In this document: positions 1 through 9,290 of the stretch, in pieces | Position numbering within the stretch: position 1 is the first letter of the stretch | Layout of the letters: the number at the start of each line of letters is the position of its first letter | NCBI GenBank assembly: GCA_030651695.1 | Contig: JAUSCD010000004.1 | Location: forward strand, 62,001-126,000 | DNA: 64,000 nucleotides | Reading direction: 5' to 3' | DNA from: Pseudohongiella sp. | GTDB lineage: Bacteria; Pseudomonadota; Gammaproteobacteria; Pseudomonadales; Pseudohongiellaceae | Notes under the pieces: model-generated | Database searches by the model: none | The model's input: the letters and a program-made list of their open reading frames with translations, nothing else | Told to the model about the DNA's origin: nothing | Translations under genes and position numbers: made by a program

Positions 1-1829
1 ATTCCGGGGATTCTTGCAGCTTTGGCCAATGAATCGGGGCGGGCTTTCAGCAACTTCTGTTTTAGTTCGTTCGAAAGACCTTCGATATGCTGATAATCAA
101 AATCTTCAGGTAAAACTGTGTTTTCCTGTCGTTTGAGCTTCTGGATATCCTCTTCCTGACGAGTGATATATCCCTGATATTTCAATTGAATTTCAATTTG
201 CTCAGAAACCAGGTGATCAACTTCAGGCATCTCGCCTGAGGTCCCTTTCAACGCCTGTGCCATCTGAACGTAATTGACATCTGGGCGCGATAGCAGATCA
301 GCCAGACTGTATTCACGACTGACCGGCTTTTCAAGTAAGGGGTTCATGGCATCAGCCCTGTCGCTTCCGGGCTGCACCCAGGTGGTTTTCATACGCTGCA
401 GTTCTGTTTTGATGCTGTCCTGCTTACGACAGAAGGCCTCCCAGCGAATATTGTCTACCAGTCCGAGCTCGCGACCGATTGTTGTCAGTCGCAGATCCGC
501 ATTGTCTTCGCGAAGCAACAACCGATACTCTGCCCGACTGGTGAACATGCGGTAAGGTTCATTTGTGCCGAGACTGATCAAATCATCAACCAACACACCG
601 ATATAAGCCTGATCCCGGCGCGGACACCAGCTTTCCAGCTCTTTTGCCGCCAGCGCCGCATTGATGCCGGCTAACAAACCTTGTGCAGCAGCTTCTTCGT
701 ATCCGGTTGTGCCATTAATCTGGCCGGCAAAGTACAGACCTTTGATAAATTTGGTTTCCAGTGAATAACGCAGATCCCTGGGGTCAAAAAAATCGTACTC
801 AATAGCATAACCCGGACGGGTTATATGTGCGTTTTCAAAACCTTTTATCTGACGAACCAGTTCAATCTGGACGTCAAACGGCAAACTCGTGGATATGCCG
901 TTGGGGTAAAGTTCGTGTGTGGTCAAACCTTCCGGTTCTACAAAAATCTGATGCGAAGTTTTGTCTGAAAAACGCATGACTTTATCTTCGATTGACGGGC
1001 AATAACGCGGCCCCAGGCCTTCAATCACGCCGGTGTACATCGGTGAACGGTCAAGCCCGCCGCGTATTATGTCATGCACTTTTTCGTTGGTATTGGTGAT
1101 GTAACAAGGCACTTGCCTGGGGTGGTCTTCAACCTTCCCCAGAAAAGACATCACCGGCAAGGGGGTGTCACCCAGTTGCTCCTGCATAACTGAAAAGTCG
1201 ACAGAACGGGCGTCAATGCGTGGAGGGGTACCTGTTTTCAGGCGACCAACGTTAAACGGAAGTTCCCGAAGGCGCTGCGCCAGCTTGATTGATGGTGGAT
1301 CCCCGGCCCTGCCTCCTGCTGAATTTTCCAGACCAATATGGATTTTGCCACCCAGAAAAGTCCCGGTAGTGAGCACCACTCTGGAAGCAAAAAAGCGTAC
1401 TCCCATCTGTGTAACGACACCGGCCACGTGGTCTTGTTCGATAATCAGATCGTCTGCTGCTTGTTGAAAAATGTCAAGATTTTCCTGATTTTCCAGCATG
1501 TTACGAACGGCGGCTTTATACAGTGCACGATCAGCCTGCGCCCGTGTTGCCCTGACCGCCGGGCCTTTGCTGCTGTTCAGAATACGAAACTGTATCCCGG
1601 CAAGATCAGCGGCTTTGGCCATGGCTCCGCCCAGCGCATCAATTTCTCGTACCAGATGGCTTTTGCCTATGCCACCAATGGCCGGATTGCAGGACATCTG
1701 ACCAAGCGTTTCGATGTTGTGAGTCAGCAACAAGGTTTTTACGCCCATGCGCGCAGCGGCGAGAGCAGCCTCGGTGCCGGCGTGCCCACCTCCCACAACA
1801 ATCACGTCATAACGTTTGGCATAGTCCAT
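1..1829 (-). CDS. mnmG: tRNA uridine-5-carboxymethylaminomethyl modification enzyme MnmG (GidA), C-terminus cut by window edge
   Basis: FAD-dependent subunit of the MnmE-MnmG complex, which installs the (carboxymethyl)aminomethyl group on wobble uridine 34 of several tRNAs in the cytoplasm. The N-terminus reads [20 protein letters not shown], with the FAD dinucleotide-binding glycines at residues 13-18. About 609 codons lie inside the window. The last visible residues ([11 protein letters not shown], then a KAARIPG-like segment) match the usual C-terminal helical domain, so only roughly 20-30 residues are missing. The start is the ATG at 1829. mnmE lies upstream on the same strand, but a 404-base gap with DnaA boxes separates the two, so mnmG probably has its own promoter. 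Identification is certain; the truncation is only the window boundary. Confidence 0.97.
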   Translation of the reverse strand, partial: MDYAKRYDVIVVGGGHAGTEAALAAARMGVKTLLLTHNIETLGQMSCNPAIGGIGKSHLVREIDALGGAMAKAADLAGIQFRILNSSKGPAVRATRAQADRALYKAAVRNMLENQENLDIFQQAADDLIIEQDHVAGVVTQMGVRFFASRVVLTTGTFLGGKIHIGLENSAGGRAGDPPSIKLAQRLRELPFNVGRLKTGTPPRIDARSVDFSVMQEQLGDTPLPVMSFLGKVEDHPRQVPCYITNTNEKVHDIIRGGLDRSPMYTGVIEGLGPRYCPSIEDKVMRFSDKTSHQIFVEPEGLTTHELYPNGISTSLPFDVQIELVRQIKGFENAHITRPGYAIEYDFFDPRDLRYSLETKFIKGLYFAGQINGTTGYEEAAAQGLLAGINAALAAKELESWCPRRDQAYIGVLVDDLISLGTNEPYRMFTSRAEYRLLLREDNADLRLTTIGRELGLVDNIRWEAFCRKQDSIKTELQRMKTTWVQPGSDRADAMNPLLEKPVSREYSLADLLSRPDVNYVQMAQALKGTSGEMPEVDHLVSEQIEIQLKYQGYITRQEEDIQKLKRQENTVLPEDFDYQHIEGLSNELKQKLLKARPDSLAKAARIPG

Positions 1830-1914
1830 AACAGAACTTCTTGGGAATCATCAGATTTTCAAAGGTGCACAAGTATAAGCGCTGACGGGGAAATTTAAAG
1901 TCTTTACGCAGAAA

Positions 1915-2210
1915 ATATCCACAAGTGAATTTGGTGTGAATCTATCAAGTTAATTAACTAATGTTTATATATGAATATAGATAAATACTTAATGATGTTA
2001 TTACTAATGGTAAACGGTATTTCTGTAGACAAGCCTTTATTATTTAATTAAAACAATGGGATACTGACTGTATAAAGCAGTGTACAAGCTATTGTGAAGC
2101 TGCTGTAAACCTGACCGCAAGCTGTGCGTAGAAGCGATAGTTGTCCACAGGGGGAAATTTTGGCTTCTTTTTATAAAAAGTTATGCACAGAATAGTTCAG
2201 TTTATGCACA
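1915..2210. other. oriC?: Candidate replication origin: DnaA-box cluster between mnmE and mnmG
   Basis: The 404-base gap 1830-2233 has no gene. It contains two perfect TTATGCACA boxes (2181-2189 and 2202-2210, both plus strand, 21 bases apart), plus one-mismatch boxes ATATCCACA (1915-1923) and TTGTCCACA (2141-2149). Between them, about 1925-2060 is very AT-rich (TTAATTAACTAATG, TTTATTATTTAATTA), as expected for a DNA-unwinding element. A position directly upstream of mnmG (gidA) is where enterobacterial and Vibrio oriC lies. Only one GATC is present, so it is not a Dam/SeqA-type origin. The boxes are seen; origin function is inferred. The rival candidate is the rpmH-dnaA gap. Confidence 0.6.
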
Positions 2211-2233
2211 GTTTTTGATCACCTTGAACACAG

Positions 2234-3643
2234 CTATTTTCCAACACAAAAACTCGAAAATATTCTGCCAAGAAGGTCATCTGTGGAAAACTGGCCGGTG
2301 ATTTCGCCCAAGTGTTGATGCGCATGCCGCAAATCTTCAGCTACGAGCTCGGCAGCACCGTGTTGATCAAGTTGAACAGTCGCTTGTTGCAGACATTCCC
2401 GTGCTTTGGATAAAGCATCAAGATGACGTCGTCTGGCTATAAAACCGCCCTCTCTTGTGTCTTGAAAGCCCATACAGTCTTTTAAATGTTGTTTTAGCAG
2501 TGTAATACCGGACTTTTGTTTGGCGGACAGCCGTATAACAGCTGGATCGGAAGCGTTTGATGCAGAAAGGTATGCTGATTCTTCACCAGTGAGGTCTGCT
2601 TTATTCTGGATAATTGTGATTCTGGATAACTCTACGCTGTTTGACAGCTCGCCAAAACCAGGGCTTGTCAGGTACGAGCACAAATTATACTGATCTACCT
2701 GCTCTTGACTGGAATCTACCATAAGCAGGACACGATCGGCATTTTTCACAGCCAGCAACGCTCTGCGAATGCCTTCTTGCTCAACGATATCAGAGCTATG
2801 CCGGAGACCTGCGGTGTCTGTAATATGTAGTGGCATGCCATCAATGTTGATCTGTTCGCTAAGGACATCACGGGTAGTACCTGCGATGTCGGTAACGATG
2901 GCAGAATCTTTCCCGGCCAGAGCATTCAGTAAGCTGGACTTACCAGCATTGGGTTTGCCTGCAATCACCACAGACATACCCTCGCGAATCAAGGCTCCCT
3001 GCCTGGCCTGAGCCAGTACTTCATCCAGCTGGGAGATGATGTCTGAAAGTCTCTCTGAAATGCGGCCTTCACTGAGAAAATCGATTTCTTCATCCGTGAA
3101 ATCGATCGCTGCTTCAAGATAAACTCTCAGGTGGATAATTGATTCTGCAAGGCGTTCAATCAATCGGGAAAATTCACCCTGAAGTGTACGAACGGCGCTG
3201 CGAGCGGCCTCACGTGAGCTGCTATCAATAAGATCTGCAATGGCTTCAGCCTGGGCGAGATCGATTTTATTATTCAGAAATGCACGCTCTGTGAACTCCC
3301 CTGGTCTGGCAAGTCGGGCTCCAGAGGACATTACTGCCTGTAGCAGATTATCCAGAACGAAGTGACCTCCGTGTCCTTGCAACTCCAGTATATCCTCACC
3401 GGTAAACGAGTTTGGGCCAGGGAAGAACAGGGCGATGCCCTGATCCAGTAGTTCAGACGACTTGTCAAAGAATGGGCAATAGTGGGCGTAGCGGGGTTTG
3501 GGCACGAAATGGAGAAGCTGCTCAGCTATTTGTGCTGAACCCGGGCCGGATACCCGAATAATACCCACGCCGCTTCGACCTGGCGGCGTGGTTATAGCGC
3601 AGATCGTATCCGTGTCGGATGCTGTCAGCGGTGTTGTTGACAT
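2234..3643 (-). CDS. mnmE: tRNA modification GTPase MnmE (TrmE)
   Basis: GTPase partner of MnmG in wobble-uridine modification. The 469-residue protein has the full family layout: an N-terminal folate-binding domain ([16 protein letters not shown]), a helical domain, an inserted G domain with the P-loop GKPNAGKSS near residue 226, DTAG and NKAD motifs, and the C-terminal CxGK signature (FCVGK at the very end). The cysteine of that signature is essential in the family. The gene follows yidC by only 8 bases on the same strand, in the usual rpmH-rnpA-yidD-yidC-mnmE order. The start is the ATG at 3643. Nothing is unusual in the protein. Confidence 0.98.
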   Translation of the reverse strand: MSTTPLTASDTDTICAITTPPGRSGVGIIRVSGPGSAQIAEQLLHFVPKPRYAHYCPFFDKSSELLDQGIALFFPGPNSFTGEDILELQGHGGHFVLDNLLQAVMSSGARLARPGEFTERAFLNNKIDLAQAEAIADLIDSSSREAARSAVRTLQGEFSRLIERLAESIIHLRVYLEAAIDFTDEEIDFLSEGRISERLSDIISQLDEVLAQARQGALIREGMSVVIAGKPNAGKSSLLNALAGKDSAIVTDIAGTTRDVLSEQINIDGMPLHITDTAGLRHSSDIVEQEGIRRALLAVKNADRVLLMVDSSQEQVDQYNLCSYLTSPGFGELSNSVELSRITIIQNKADLTGEESAYLSASNASDPAVIRLSAKQKSGITLLKQHLKDCMGFQDTREGGFIARRRHLDALSKARECLQQATVQLDQHGAAELVAEDLRHAHQHLGEITGQFSTDDLLGRIFSSFCVGK

Positions 3644-3651
3644 AAAGGTGA

Positions 3652-5352
3652 TCAGCTCTTGGCTGCTTCCTTCGCTTCATACTCAGAATCAATTTTACGA
3701 GTGATGTACCACTGTTGCGCGATGCCGAGGACGCTGTTTGCCAACCAGTACAGGACCAAACCAGCCGGGAACCAGAGGAAGAACACCGTCATGACAACAG
3801 GCATGAACTTCATGATCTTGGCCTGCATTGGATCCTGTGGAGTGGGGTTCAGCATAAACTGAACATACATTGATGCACCCATCAGAAGAGGCAGCACAAA
3901 ATATGGGTCCATCACTGACAGGTCATTGATCCACAACAACCAAGGCGCGTGGCGAAGCTCCACGCTTTCTAATAGAACCCAATAAAGTGCAATAAAGACA
4001 GGCATTTGCACCAGCATTGGCAAACAGCCGCCAAATGGATTTATTTTCTCTTTTTTGTACAGCTCCATGGTTGCTTTCTGGAGCTTCATTTTGTCGTCGC
4101 CATACCGCTCTTTAAGCTGATTCATTTTAGGCATGACACGGCGCATGTTGGCCATGGAGCGATAGCTCGTTGCTGACAATTTGAAGAATACGCCTTTTAC
4201 CAATACCGTCAGCAGTAGAATTGACCAACCATAGTTATCTACAAAGCTGTTGATCTGTGTAAGCAGCCAGTAAATCGGGGAAGCAACAAACCACAGCCAG
4301 CCGTAATCAATTGTCCTGTCCAGCCATGGCGCGATTTCTTTCAGGCGGTACTGATCTTTCGGACCGGCATAGAAACCCATGTCCTGAGAAAAACTACTAT
4401 TTGGCGCAACAGTGAATTCAGGTGTTGTGAATCCGCCGATGTATTCGTTGAGGTTATTGCGACGGAAAGAGAATGAGTTGCGCGTTTCAGCCGGCGGGAC
4501 AAATACAGAGATAAAGTAATGCTGGCTTAATGCCACCCACCCACCATCAATATCATGGGATGGAACATTGCTGTCGATGTCTGAGAATGGGATTTTCATG
4601 TAGTTATCGTCGACCGAAGTCGTCGAAAAACCCAGAAAGCTGGCCATGCCGAAACCGCTGGTGCGAGTGGGGTCAGCGTGGTTACTGCGTTTGATCTGAC
4701 CAAACAGATTTGCATTCCAGGGTGTTTCAGTGGGGTTGTTAATGTTGTAGCTGATATTGATCAGATAGTCGCTGCGCTTAAAACTGAAACGTTTGACGAC
4801 CTGAACGCCCTGACTGTCTGTGTAGGCCAGATCGACCTGTAGCTGGTTCTGACCGTCGGCCAATCGGTACTCCGCTGCGGTGGCGGAATAAAGTGCCCGC
4901 TCTGCCCCATCAATGCCATTGCGACCTATAAGCCCGCTTTGAGCAACGTAGGTGCGGTTGCTGGTGTTTTCCAGGAGTACAAATGGTTCATCTGGATTTT
5001 CCAGACGTGTAAAATGCTCTGGCAGTGAAACAAAAACAATGTCCCCACCAGCTCTGTCGATGGTCACGTTGAGCACGTCGGTATGGACAGTGATCAGAGT
5101 GTTACCTGAGCCCGACGGTGTATTGGCTATGACCGGTGCAGGAGTATTTACCACCGGGATATCGGCAGAAACAGCTGAATTGCTTACTGCAGAGGGGATG
5201 TCGCCGTCAGATTCAATAATAATAGATTGTTCTGCGGTTTGTGTAGAAGCTGGAGGGACCGGGGGATAGTCATCCTGCCACGCCAGTAACAACATGTAGC
5301 TGACGACAGCCAGGCCGGCCAGAATTGCGTATTTAATATAGTCCATGTGCAA
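3652..5352 (-). CDS. yidC: Membrane protein insertase YidC
   Basis: Inserts and folds inner-membrane proteins, alone or with SecYEG. The 566-residue length is typical of Gram-negative YidC. An N-terminal membrane anchor (about residues 7-25) is followed by a large periplasmic beta-sandwich P1 domain (about 60-340). The conserved core then includes the cytoplasmic helical hairpin ([20 protein letters not shown]) and [16 protein letters not shown]. The last segment holds [22 protein letters not shown]. The gene starts 3 bases after the yidD stop, so the two are probably translated together. A potential substrate group, the oxidase subunits, is encoded farther along the window. Confidence 0.98.
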   Translation of the reverse strand: MHMDYIKYAILAGLAVVSYMLLLAWQDDYPPVPPASTQTAEQSIIIESDGDIPSAVSNSAVSADIPVVNTPAPVIANTPSGSGNTLITVHTDVLNVTIDRAGGDIVFVSLPEHFTRLENPDEPFVLLENTSNRTYVAQSGLIGRNGIDGAERALYSATAAEYRLADGQNQLQVDLAYTDSQGVQVVKRFSFKRSDYLINISYNINNPTETPWNANLFGQIKRSNHADPTRTSGFGMASFLGFSTTSVDDNYMKIPFSDIDSNVPSHDIDGGWVALSQHYFISVFVPPAETRNSFSFRRNNLNEYIGGFTTPEFTVAPNSSFSQDMGFYAGPKDQYRLKEIAPWLDRTIDYGWLWFVASPIYWLLTQINSFVDNYGWSILLLTVLVKGVFFKLSATSYRSMANMRRVMPKMNQLKERYGDDKMKLQKATMELYKKEKINPFGGCLPMLVQMPVFIALYWVLLESVELRHAPWLLWINDLSVMDPYFVLPLLMGASMYVQFMLNPTPQDPMQAKIMKFMPVVMTVFFLWFPAGLVLYWLANSVLGIAQQWYITRKIDSEYEAKEAAKS

Positions 5353-5355
5353 TCA

Positions 5356-5613
5356 CTACTTTTGGGTTGTCGACGTTTCATCGTCAGAGTGGATATGACT
5401 GCCAGGAACCGGATCAAAACCGCCCTCATGCCAAGGGTGACAGCGAAGAATTCGTTTGCCGCCAAGGTAGCAGCCTTTTATTACACCATGAAGCTCAATT
5501 GCGTCCTGGGTGTAATGTGAACATGAGGGATAGAATCGACATTGGTTGCCAATCAGCAAGCTTAGCGAGTACTGGTATATGGTGATCAGCTTGATAGCAA
5601 TCTTGGCCAGCAT
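5356..5613 (-). CDS. yidD: Membrane protein insertion efficiency factor YidD
   Basis: Small protein (85 residues) that assists YidC-dependent membrane insertion. The family signature is clear: an amphipathic N-terminus ([18 protein letters not shown]), then [15 protein letters not shown] with the conserved cysteines, and the [19 protein letters not shown] block. The ATG at 5613 is preferred to an in-frame start 90 bases upstream, because the family begins at this point and the longer form would run into rnpA. It sits 13 bases after rnpA and 3 before yidC, the canonical arrangement. Confidence 0.93.
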   Translation of the reverse strand: MLAKIAIKLITIYQYSLSLLIGNQCRFYPSCSHYTQDAIELHGVIKGCYLGGKRILRCHPWHEGGFDPVPGSHIHSDDETSTTQK

Positions 5614-5626
5614 GTTGAATAACCCG

Positions 5627-5998
5627 TTATCGTGCGGCCTGACGGTTGCGTCGACGGATAAGATCCTGCCACAGTTTCTCCAGGAGCGCGGTAAAAGACG
5701 CATTGTCTAGACCATCTACTCCGGCGCGAGCCAGAATAACGATATCCAGCCCGCCGAGCAAATGCTGATGCTGTCGAAAGGACTCGCGAATCAGTCTTTT
5801 TATCCTGTTTCTTTGTACAGCCCGCCGAACATGTTTTTTTGCAATAACCAAACCCAATCGCGGAGTCTCATGGCCACTATTAATGGCTAGAATCAACAAT
5901 TGGGAACATGAGACTTTATGGTCGGCTTTACCGAAAACTGCCTTATAGTCTGAGGCAGTGAGAAGCCGTAGTTTCCTGCCAAAACCTGTGTCGGTCAC
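5627..5998 (-). CDS. rnpA: Ribonuclease P protein component
   Basis: Protein subunit of RNase P, which trims the 5' leader of precursor tRNAs. It is 123 residues and basic. It carries the family's RNA-binding signature around [13 protein letters not shown], preceded by the beta-strand segment [15 protein letters not shown]. It follows rpmH by 22 bases, as in nearly all bacteria. The catalytic RNA gene (rnpB) is not in the window. Confidence 0.97.
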   Translation of the reverse strand: MTDTGFGRKLRLLTASDYKAVFGKADHKVSCSQLLILAINSGHETPRLGLVIAKKHVRRAVQRNRIKRLIRESFRQHQHLLGGLDIVILARAGVDGLDNASFTALLEKLWQDLIRRRNRQAAR

Positions 5999-6020
5999 TA
6001 GCGGCTCTTTGTCGGAACTA

Positions 6021-6155
6021 TCAGGCAGTCAGTTTCGCACGGCCCCGTGCACGACGACGCTTGACGACCAGACGACCACCACGAGTGGCCATGCGGGCAC
6101 GGAATCCATGAGTTCTGGCGCGCTTGATCAAGCTGGGCTGGAAGGTTCTTTTCAT
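6021..6155 (-). CDS. rpmH: 50S ribosomal protein L34
   Basis: 44-residue, highly basic large-subunit ribosomal protein. It begins [20 protein letters not shown] and continues through [18 protein letters not shown] to KLTA before a TGA at 6023-6021. This matches the L34 family over its whole length. It is the first gene of the minus-strand rpmH-rnpA-yidD-yidC-mnmE run, facing dnaA across the 407-base gap that holds DnaA boxes. Identification is unambiguous despite the short length. Confidence 0.98.
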   Translation of the reverse strand: MKRTFQPSLIKRARTHGFRARMATRGGRLVVKRRRARGRAKLTA

Positions 6156-6323
6156 AATGACAATCCAAAATAAATCAGTGTAGGTGAATCTGAAATTTCA
6201 AAGAGCGCGAATTCTAGATGGTTTGGGCCGTAGATGCAAGAATATGGCATCGTTTTAATAGTACAAACATGCACTTGGCTCTGAGAGGCTATTTACAGCA
6301 GTTTATACCTGCTTAATAACAAC

Positions 6324-6481
6324 TTATCCACAGCTTATCCTGTTAATAAAAACTCGCCTGACACAAATAAACTACTGTTTTTTAGCCTTTGTTTTTGTGC
6401 ATAAGATAGATAAGCGTCTGAAAATAAAGTATTTATAGGGAGTTAAAAATATGCTTAAAATACGCTTGCGGATGTGGATAA
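6324..6481. other. oriC?: DnaA-box cluster in the rpmH-dnaA gap (candidate oriC and/or dnaA autoregulatory region)
   Basis: The gap 6156-6562 carries three perfect DnaA boxes: TTATCCACA at 6324-6332 (plus), TTATGCACA on the minus strand at 6396-6404, and TTATCCACA on the minus strand at 6473-6481. The intervening DNA is AT-rich (for example 6341-6395 and 6420-6460). In Pseudomonas the chromosomal origin lies in this interval, and in many bacteria the same boxes let DnaA repress its own gene. Boxes are seen; which cluster in this window is the true origin cannot be decided here. Confidence 0.65.
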
Positions 6482-6562
6482 GTATTGATCTGCAGGCTAG
6501 AATCCATGCTCATTCAAATAACGGTTGTCTTAAAAATAAAAGACTACAGGGCAGTGAAAGTC

Positions 6563-8074
6563 GTGCTATTGGCTACATGGCAGCGGTGTGTTGATCACCT
6601 GAGAGATGAGTTACCTTCTCAACAATTTAATACCTGGATTAGACCACTGCATGCAGAGATGTCTGCGGATGGTCTTACTTTGTTCGCACCTAACCGGTTT
6701 GTTCAGGATTGGGTCAAGGACAAATTCTATTCGCGTATATGCGAACTGGTTCAGAGGCAAACCGGAGGCGAGAGTCTGGGCGTGTTTCTGGAAGTCGGCA
6801 AAAAGCCGGCTATGCCAGAAACCGGCACAGTGCGTAATTACAGTTTCGAACCGGCGAGTTCCGTATCGACCCCTCAACAACAACAAAAACTTTTTGAGTC
6901 TCAGGCCGTGGCGCCTTCTATGCCTGTATCCAGTGCAAGGCGGGAGAGCGATAGCAGAGAAATGGCGGTGCCTCCAATTTATGTTGCGGATGCAACCGGC
7001 GGCAAGCGCAGCGGCCGCAATATGGAACTCATAATCGAAGGTAAACTCCGGCATAAAGGTTCGCTGAATCCTGATAATACCTTCGAGAACTTTATCGAGG
7101 GTAAGTCCAACCAGTTGGCAAGAGCAGCAGCAATGCAGGTTGCCGAGAACCCTGGCGGAGCTTACAACCCACTTTTTATATATGGCGGTGTTGGTCTCGG
7201 TAAAACCCACTTGATGCACGCTATTGGCAACCATATGTTGGCAAAGAAACCAAACGCCAAGGTTGTGTATCTGCACTCTGAAACCTTCGTAGCGACAATG
7301 GTAACGGCATTGCAACTCAATGCTATCAATGAATTCAAACGTTACTACAGATCCGTCGATGCCCTTCTTATCGATGATATTCAGTTTTTTGCAGGTAAAG
7401 AGCGTTCACAGGAGGAGTTCTTCCATACGTTTAACGCTTTGCTGGAAGGCGGCCAGCAAATAATACTCACAAGCGATAAATACCATAAAGAAATCAATGG
7501 CTTAGAGGAAAGGCTGAAATCCCGATTTGGTTGGGGACTTAGTGTGGCTGTAGAACCACCCGAACTTGAAACGCGAGCCGCCATTCTCATTAATAAAGCC
7601 GCGCAAAGTAATATCGAACTGCCTGGCGATGCTGCGATGTTTATCGCCCAGCGACTGCGTTCACATGTGCGCGAGTTGGAGGGTGCACTCAAGAAGGTTA
7701 TTATCCATTCCAACTTCGTGGGCAGGCGCATCGATCTGGATCTGGTCCGAGAAGCGCTGAGGGATTTGTTTGCACTTCATGACAAGCTTGTTTCTATCGA
7801 TAACATACAGAGAACGGTCGCGGAGTATTACAAAATCAAGATGGCTGATATGCTGTCCAAGCGTCGCAACAGGTCTGTAGCGCGTCCGCGTCAGGTGGCC
7901 ATGTCACTAGCCAAGGAACTGACGAACCATAGTCTCCCGGAGATTGGTGACGCATTCGGTGGTCGTGATCATACGACTGTATTGCATGCTTGCAAGCAAA
8001 TTAAAAAGCTTAGGGGTAGTTCGCAGGACTTGGCTGAGGATTACAACAATCTCTTAAGAGCACTTTCTACCTGA
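6563..8074 (+). CDS. dnaA: Chromosomal replication initiator protein DnaA
   Basis: Binds DnaA boxes and melts the origin. From the GTG at 6563 the protein is 503 residues, beginning [20 protein letters not shown], which fits the family's domain I. The reading frame stays open upstream to about 6485. That upstream part would be atypical and overlaps a DnaA box, so I prefer 6563; GTG 6554 and TTG 6569 are alternatives. A variable linker is followed by the AAA+ domain with Walker [10 protein letters not shown] near residue 208 and Walker B LLIDDIQF near 268. Domain IV contains the DNA-binding signature [15 protein letters not shown] near 466. It is the first gene of the dnaA-dnaN-recF-gyrB run. 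Confidence 0.97.
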   Translation: MLLATWQRCVDHLRDELPSQQFNTWIRPLHAEMSADGLTLFAPNRFVQDWVKDKFYSRICELVQRQTGGESLGVFLEVGKKPAMPETGTVRNYSFEPASSVSTPQQQQKLFESQAVAPSMPVSSARRESDSREMAVPPIYVADATGGKRSGRNMELIIEGKLRHKGSLNPDNTFENFIEGKSNQLARAAAMQVAENPGGAYNPLFIYGGVGLGKTHLMHAIGNHMLAKKPNAKVVYLHSETFVATMVTALQLNAINEFKRYYRSVDALLIDDIQFFAGKERSQEEFFHTFNALLEGGQQIILTSDKYHKEINGLEERLKSRFGWGLSVAVEPPELETRAAILINKAAQSNIELPGDAAMFIAQRLRSHVRELEGALKKVIIHSNFVGRRIDLDLVREALRDLFALHDKLVSIDNIQRTVAEYYKIKMADMLSKRRNRSVARPRQVAMSLAKELTNHSLPEIGDAFGGRDHTTVLHACKQIKKLRGSSQDLAEDYNNLLRALST

Positions 8075-8110
8075 GCCTGATTGACGAAAAAACAGCAATA
8101 TAAAGTACAC

Positions 8111-8146
8111 ATTGAGATCCATTGAGATCGGACAATTATTGAGATC
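8111..8146 (+). repeat. Three direct repeats ATTGAGATC just upstream of dnaN
   Basis: ATTGAGATC occurs at 8111-8119, 8121-8129 and 8138-8146, each ending in a GATC, in the 77-base dnaA-dnaN gap. The last copy supplies the GAG that is the only visible ribosome-binding element for dnaN (ATG 8152). The repeats are exact. Their role, whether as an operator, methylation-sensitive element or relic of an origin half, is unknown. Confidence 0.6.
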
Positions 8147-8151
8147 GAATT

Positions 8152-9258
8152 ATGCAATTTTCAATATCCAGGGAAGCCATTTTAAAACCGCTGCAATTAG
8201 CATCAGGTGTTGTTGAGCGCCGACATACCTTGCCTGTACTGGCCAATGTTTTACTGAGTCTTAAGGATGGCGTGCTGGAAATTACAGGCACCGATCTTGA
8301 GGTAGAACTTCTCGGCAGAGTTCGGGTGAATGATGGTTCTCGCGCCGGGGAGGTAACAGTACCCGGTCGCAAGTTAATGGATATTTGTAAGTCTCTTGCT
8401 GACGATGCTGTGCTGGAGTTTACACTGGAAGATGGTAAGTTCGTCATAAAAGCAGGCCGCAGCCGGTTCACGTTGGCTACCCTACCCGCATCGGACTTCC
8501 CGGTAACCGTAGATGAGGCCGGGACATTTGAGTTGCATATCGCCCGCTCTGAAATGAAGAAGTTGATAGATTCCTGTGCCTTTGCGATGGCGCAGCAGGA
8601 TGTGCGTTACTATTTAAATGGCATGTTGTTTGAAATGGGCAAATCCTGGTTCAGGGTAGTTGCCACCGATGGCCACCGCCTTGCAATGCACACAACTGGG
8701 GTAGAAACAGGAATTAACGACACTCAGCAAGTAATTGTACCCAGAAAAGGTGTTCTTGAGTTGTCGCGCTTGTTGGCAGAACCCGGCGAAGGCGAGTTAA
8801 CGTTAGTGTTTGGAGCCAGTCATATCCGGGCAAGACTCCAGGATTTTACCTTTACGTCCAAGCTTGTTGATGGAAAATTCCCTGACTACCAACGCGTTCT
8901 CCCAAAGGGAGGGGACAAATTTGTAATCGGAGACAAAACAAGTCTTAAGCTTGCATTCGGTCGGGCGTCTATTCTGTCAAATGAAAAGTATAGAGGCGTC
9001 CACCTTGTGCTTGCGCCAGATGAACTTAAAGTACTGGCTAATAATCCGGAACAGGAAGAGGCTGAGGATTTGGTAGCAGTAGATTATCAGGGCGACACTC
9101 TGGAGATTGGTTTTAACGTGGGATATCTCATGGACGTATTGAATGTCCTTGATAGTGACAAGGTTAAATTCACTCTTGCCGACTCCAACAGCAGTGCTTT
9201 GGTAGAGGCCGTCTCACCGTCAGATGCGTTATATGTTGTAATGCCAATGCGTCTTTGA
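8152..9258 (+). CDS. dnaN: DNA polymerase III sliding clamp (beta subunit)
   Basis: Ring-shaped processivity clamp of the replicase. The 368-residue length and three-fold domain structure match the family. The N-terminus is MQFSISREAILKPLQLASGV, followed by VVERRHTLPVLANVLL. The C-terminus ends in YVVMPMRL, the peptide-binding pocket tail characteristic of beta clamps. It lies 77 bases after dnaA, with three direct repeats in the gap. Nothing is unusual in the coding sequence. Confidence 0.98.
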   Translation: MQFSISREAILKPLQLASGVVERRHTLPVLANVLLSLKDGVLEITGTDLEVELLGRVRVNDGSRAGEVTVPGRKLMDICKSLADDAVLEFTLEDGKFVIKAGRSRFTLATLPASDFPVTVDEAGTFELHIARSEMKKLIDSCAFAMAQQDVRYYLNGMLFEMGKSWFRVVATDGHRLAMHTTGVETGINDTQQVIVPRKGVLELSRLLAEPGEGELTLVFGASHIRARLQDFTFTSKLVDGKFPDYQRVLPKGGDKFVIGDKTSLKLAFGRASILSNEKYRGVHLVLAPDELKVLANNPEQEEAEDLVAVDYQGDTLEIGFNVGYLMDVLNVLDSDKVKFTLADSNSSALVEAVSPSDALYVVMPMRL

Positions 9259-9290
9259 TGCCGAAAAATCGTACTAAGGTCATTGTTTAG

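Noticed and set aside
1424-1432. CCACGTGG core inside mnmG as a third parS site
   Set aside because: Flanking bases do not form the GTT/AAC arms; only the central eight bases match.
6485-6562. Longer DnaA beginning at a TTG at 6485
   Set aside because: The extra 26 residues have no similarity to DnaA domain I and overlap the DnaA-box region.
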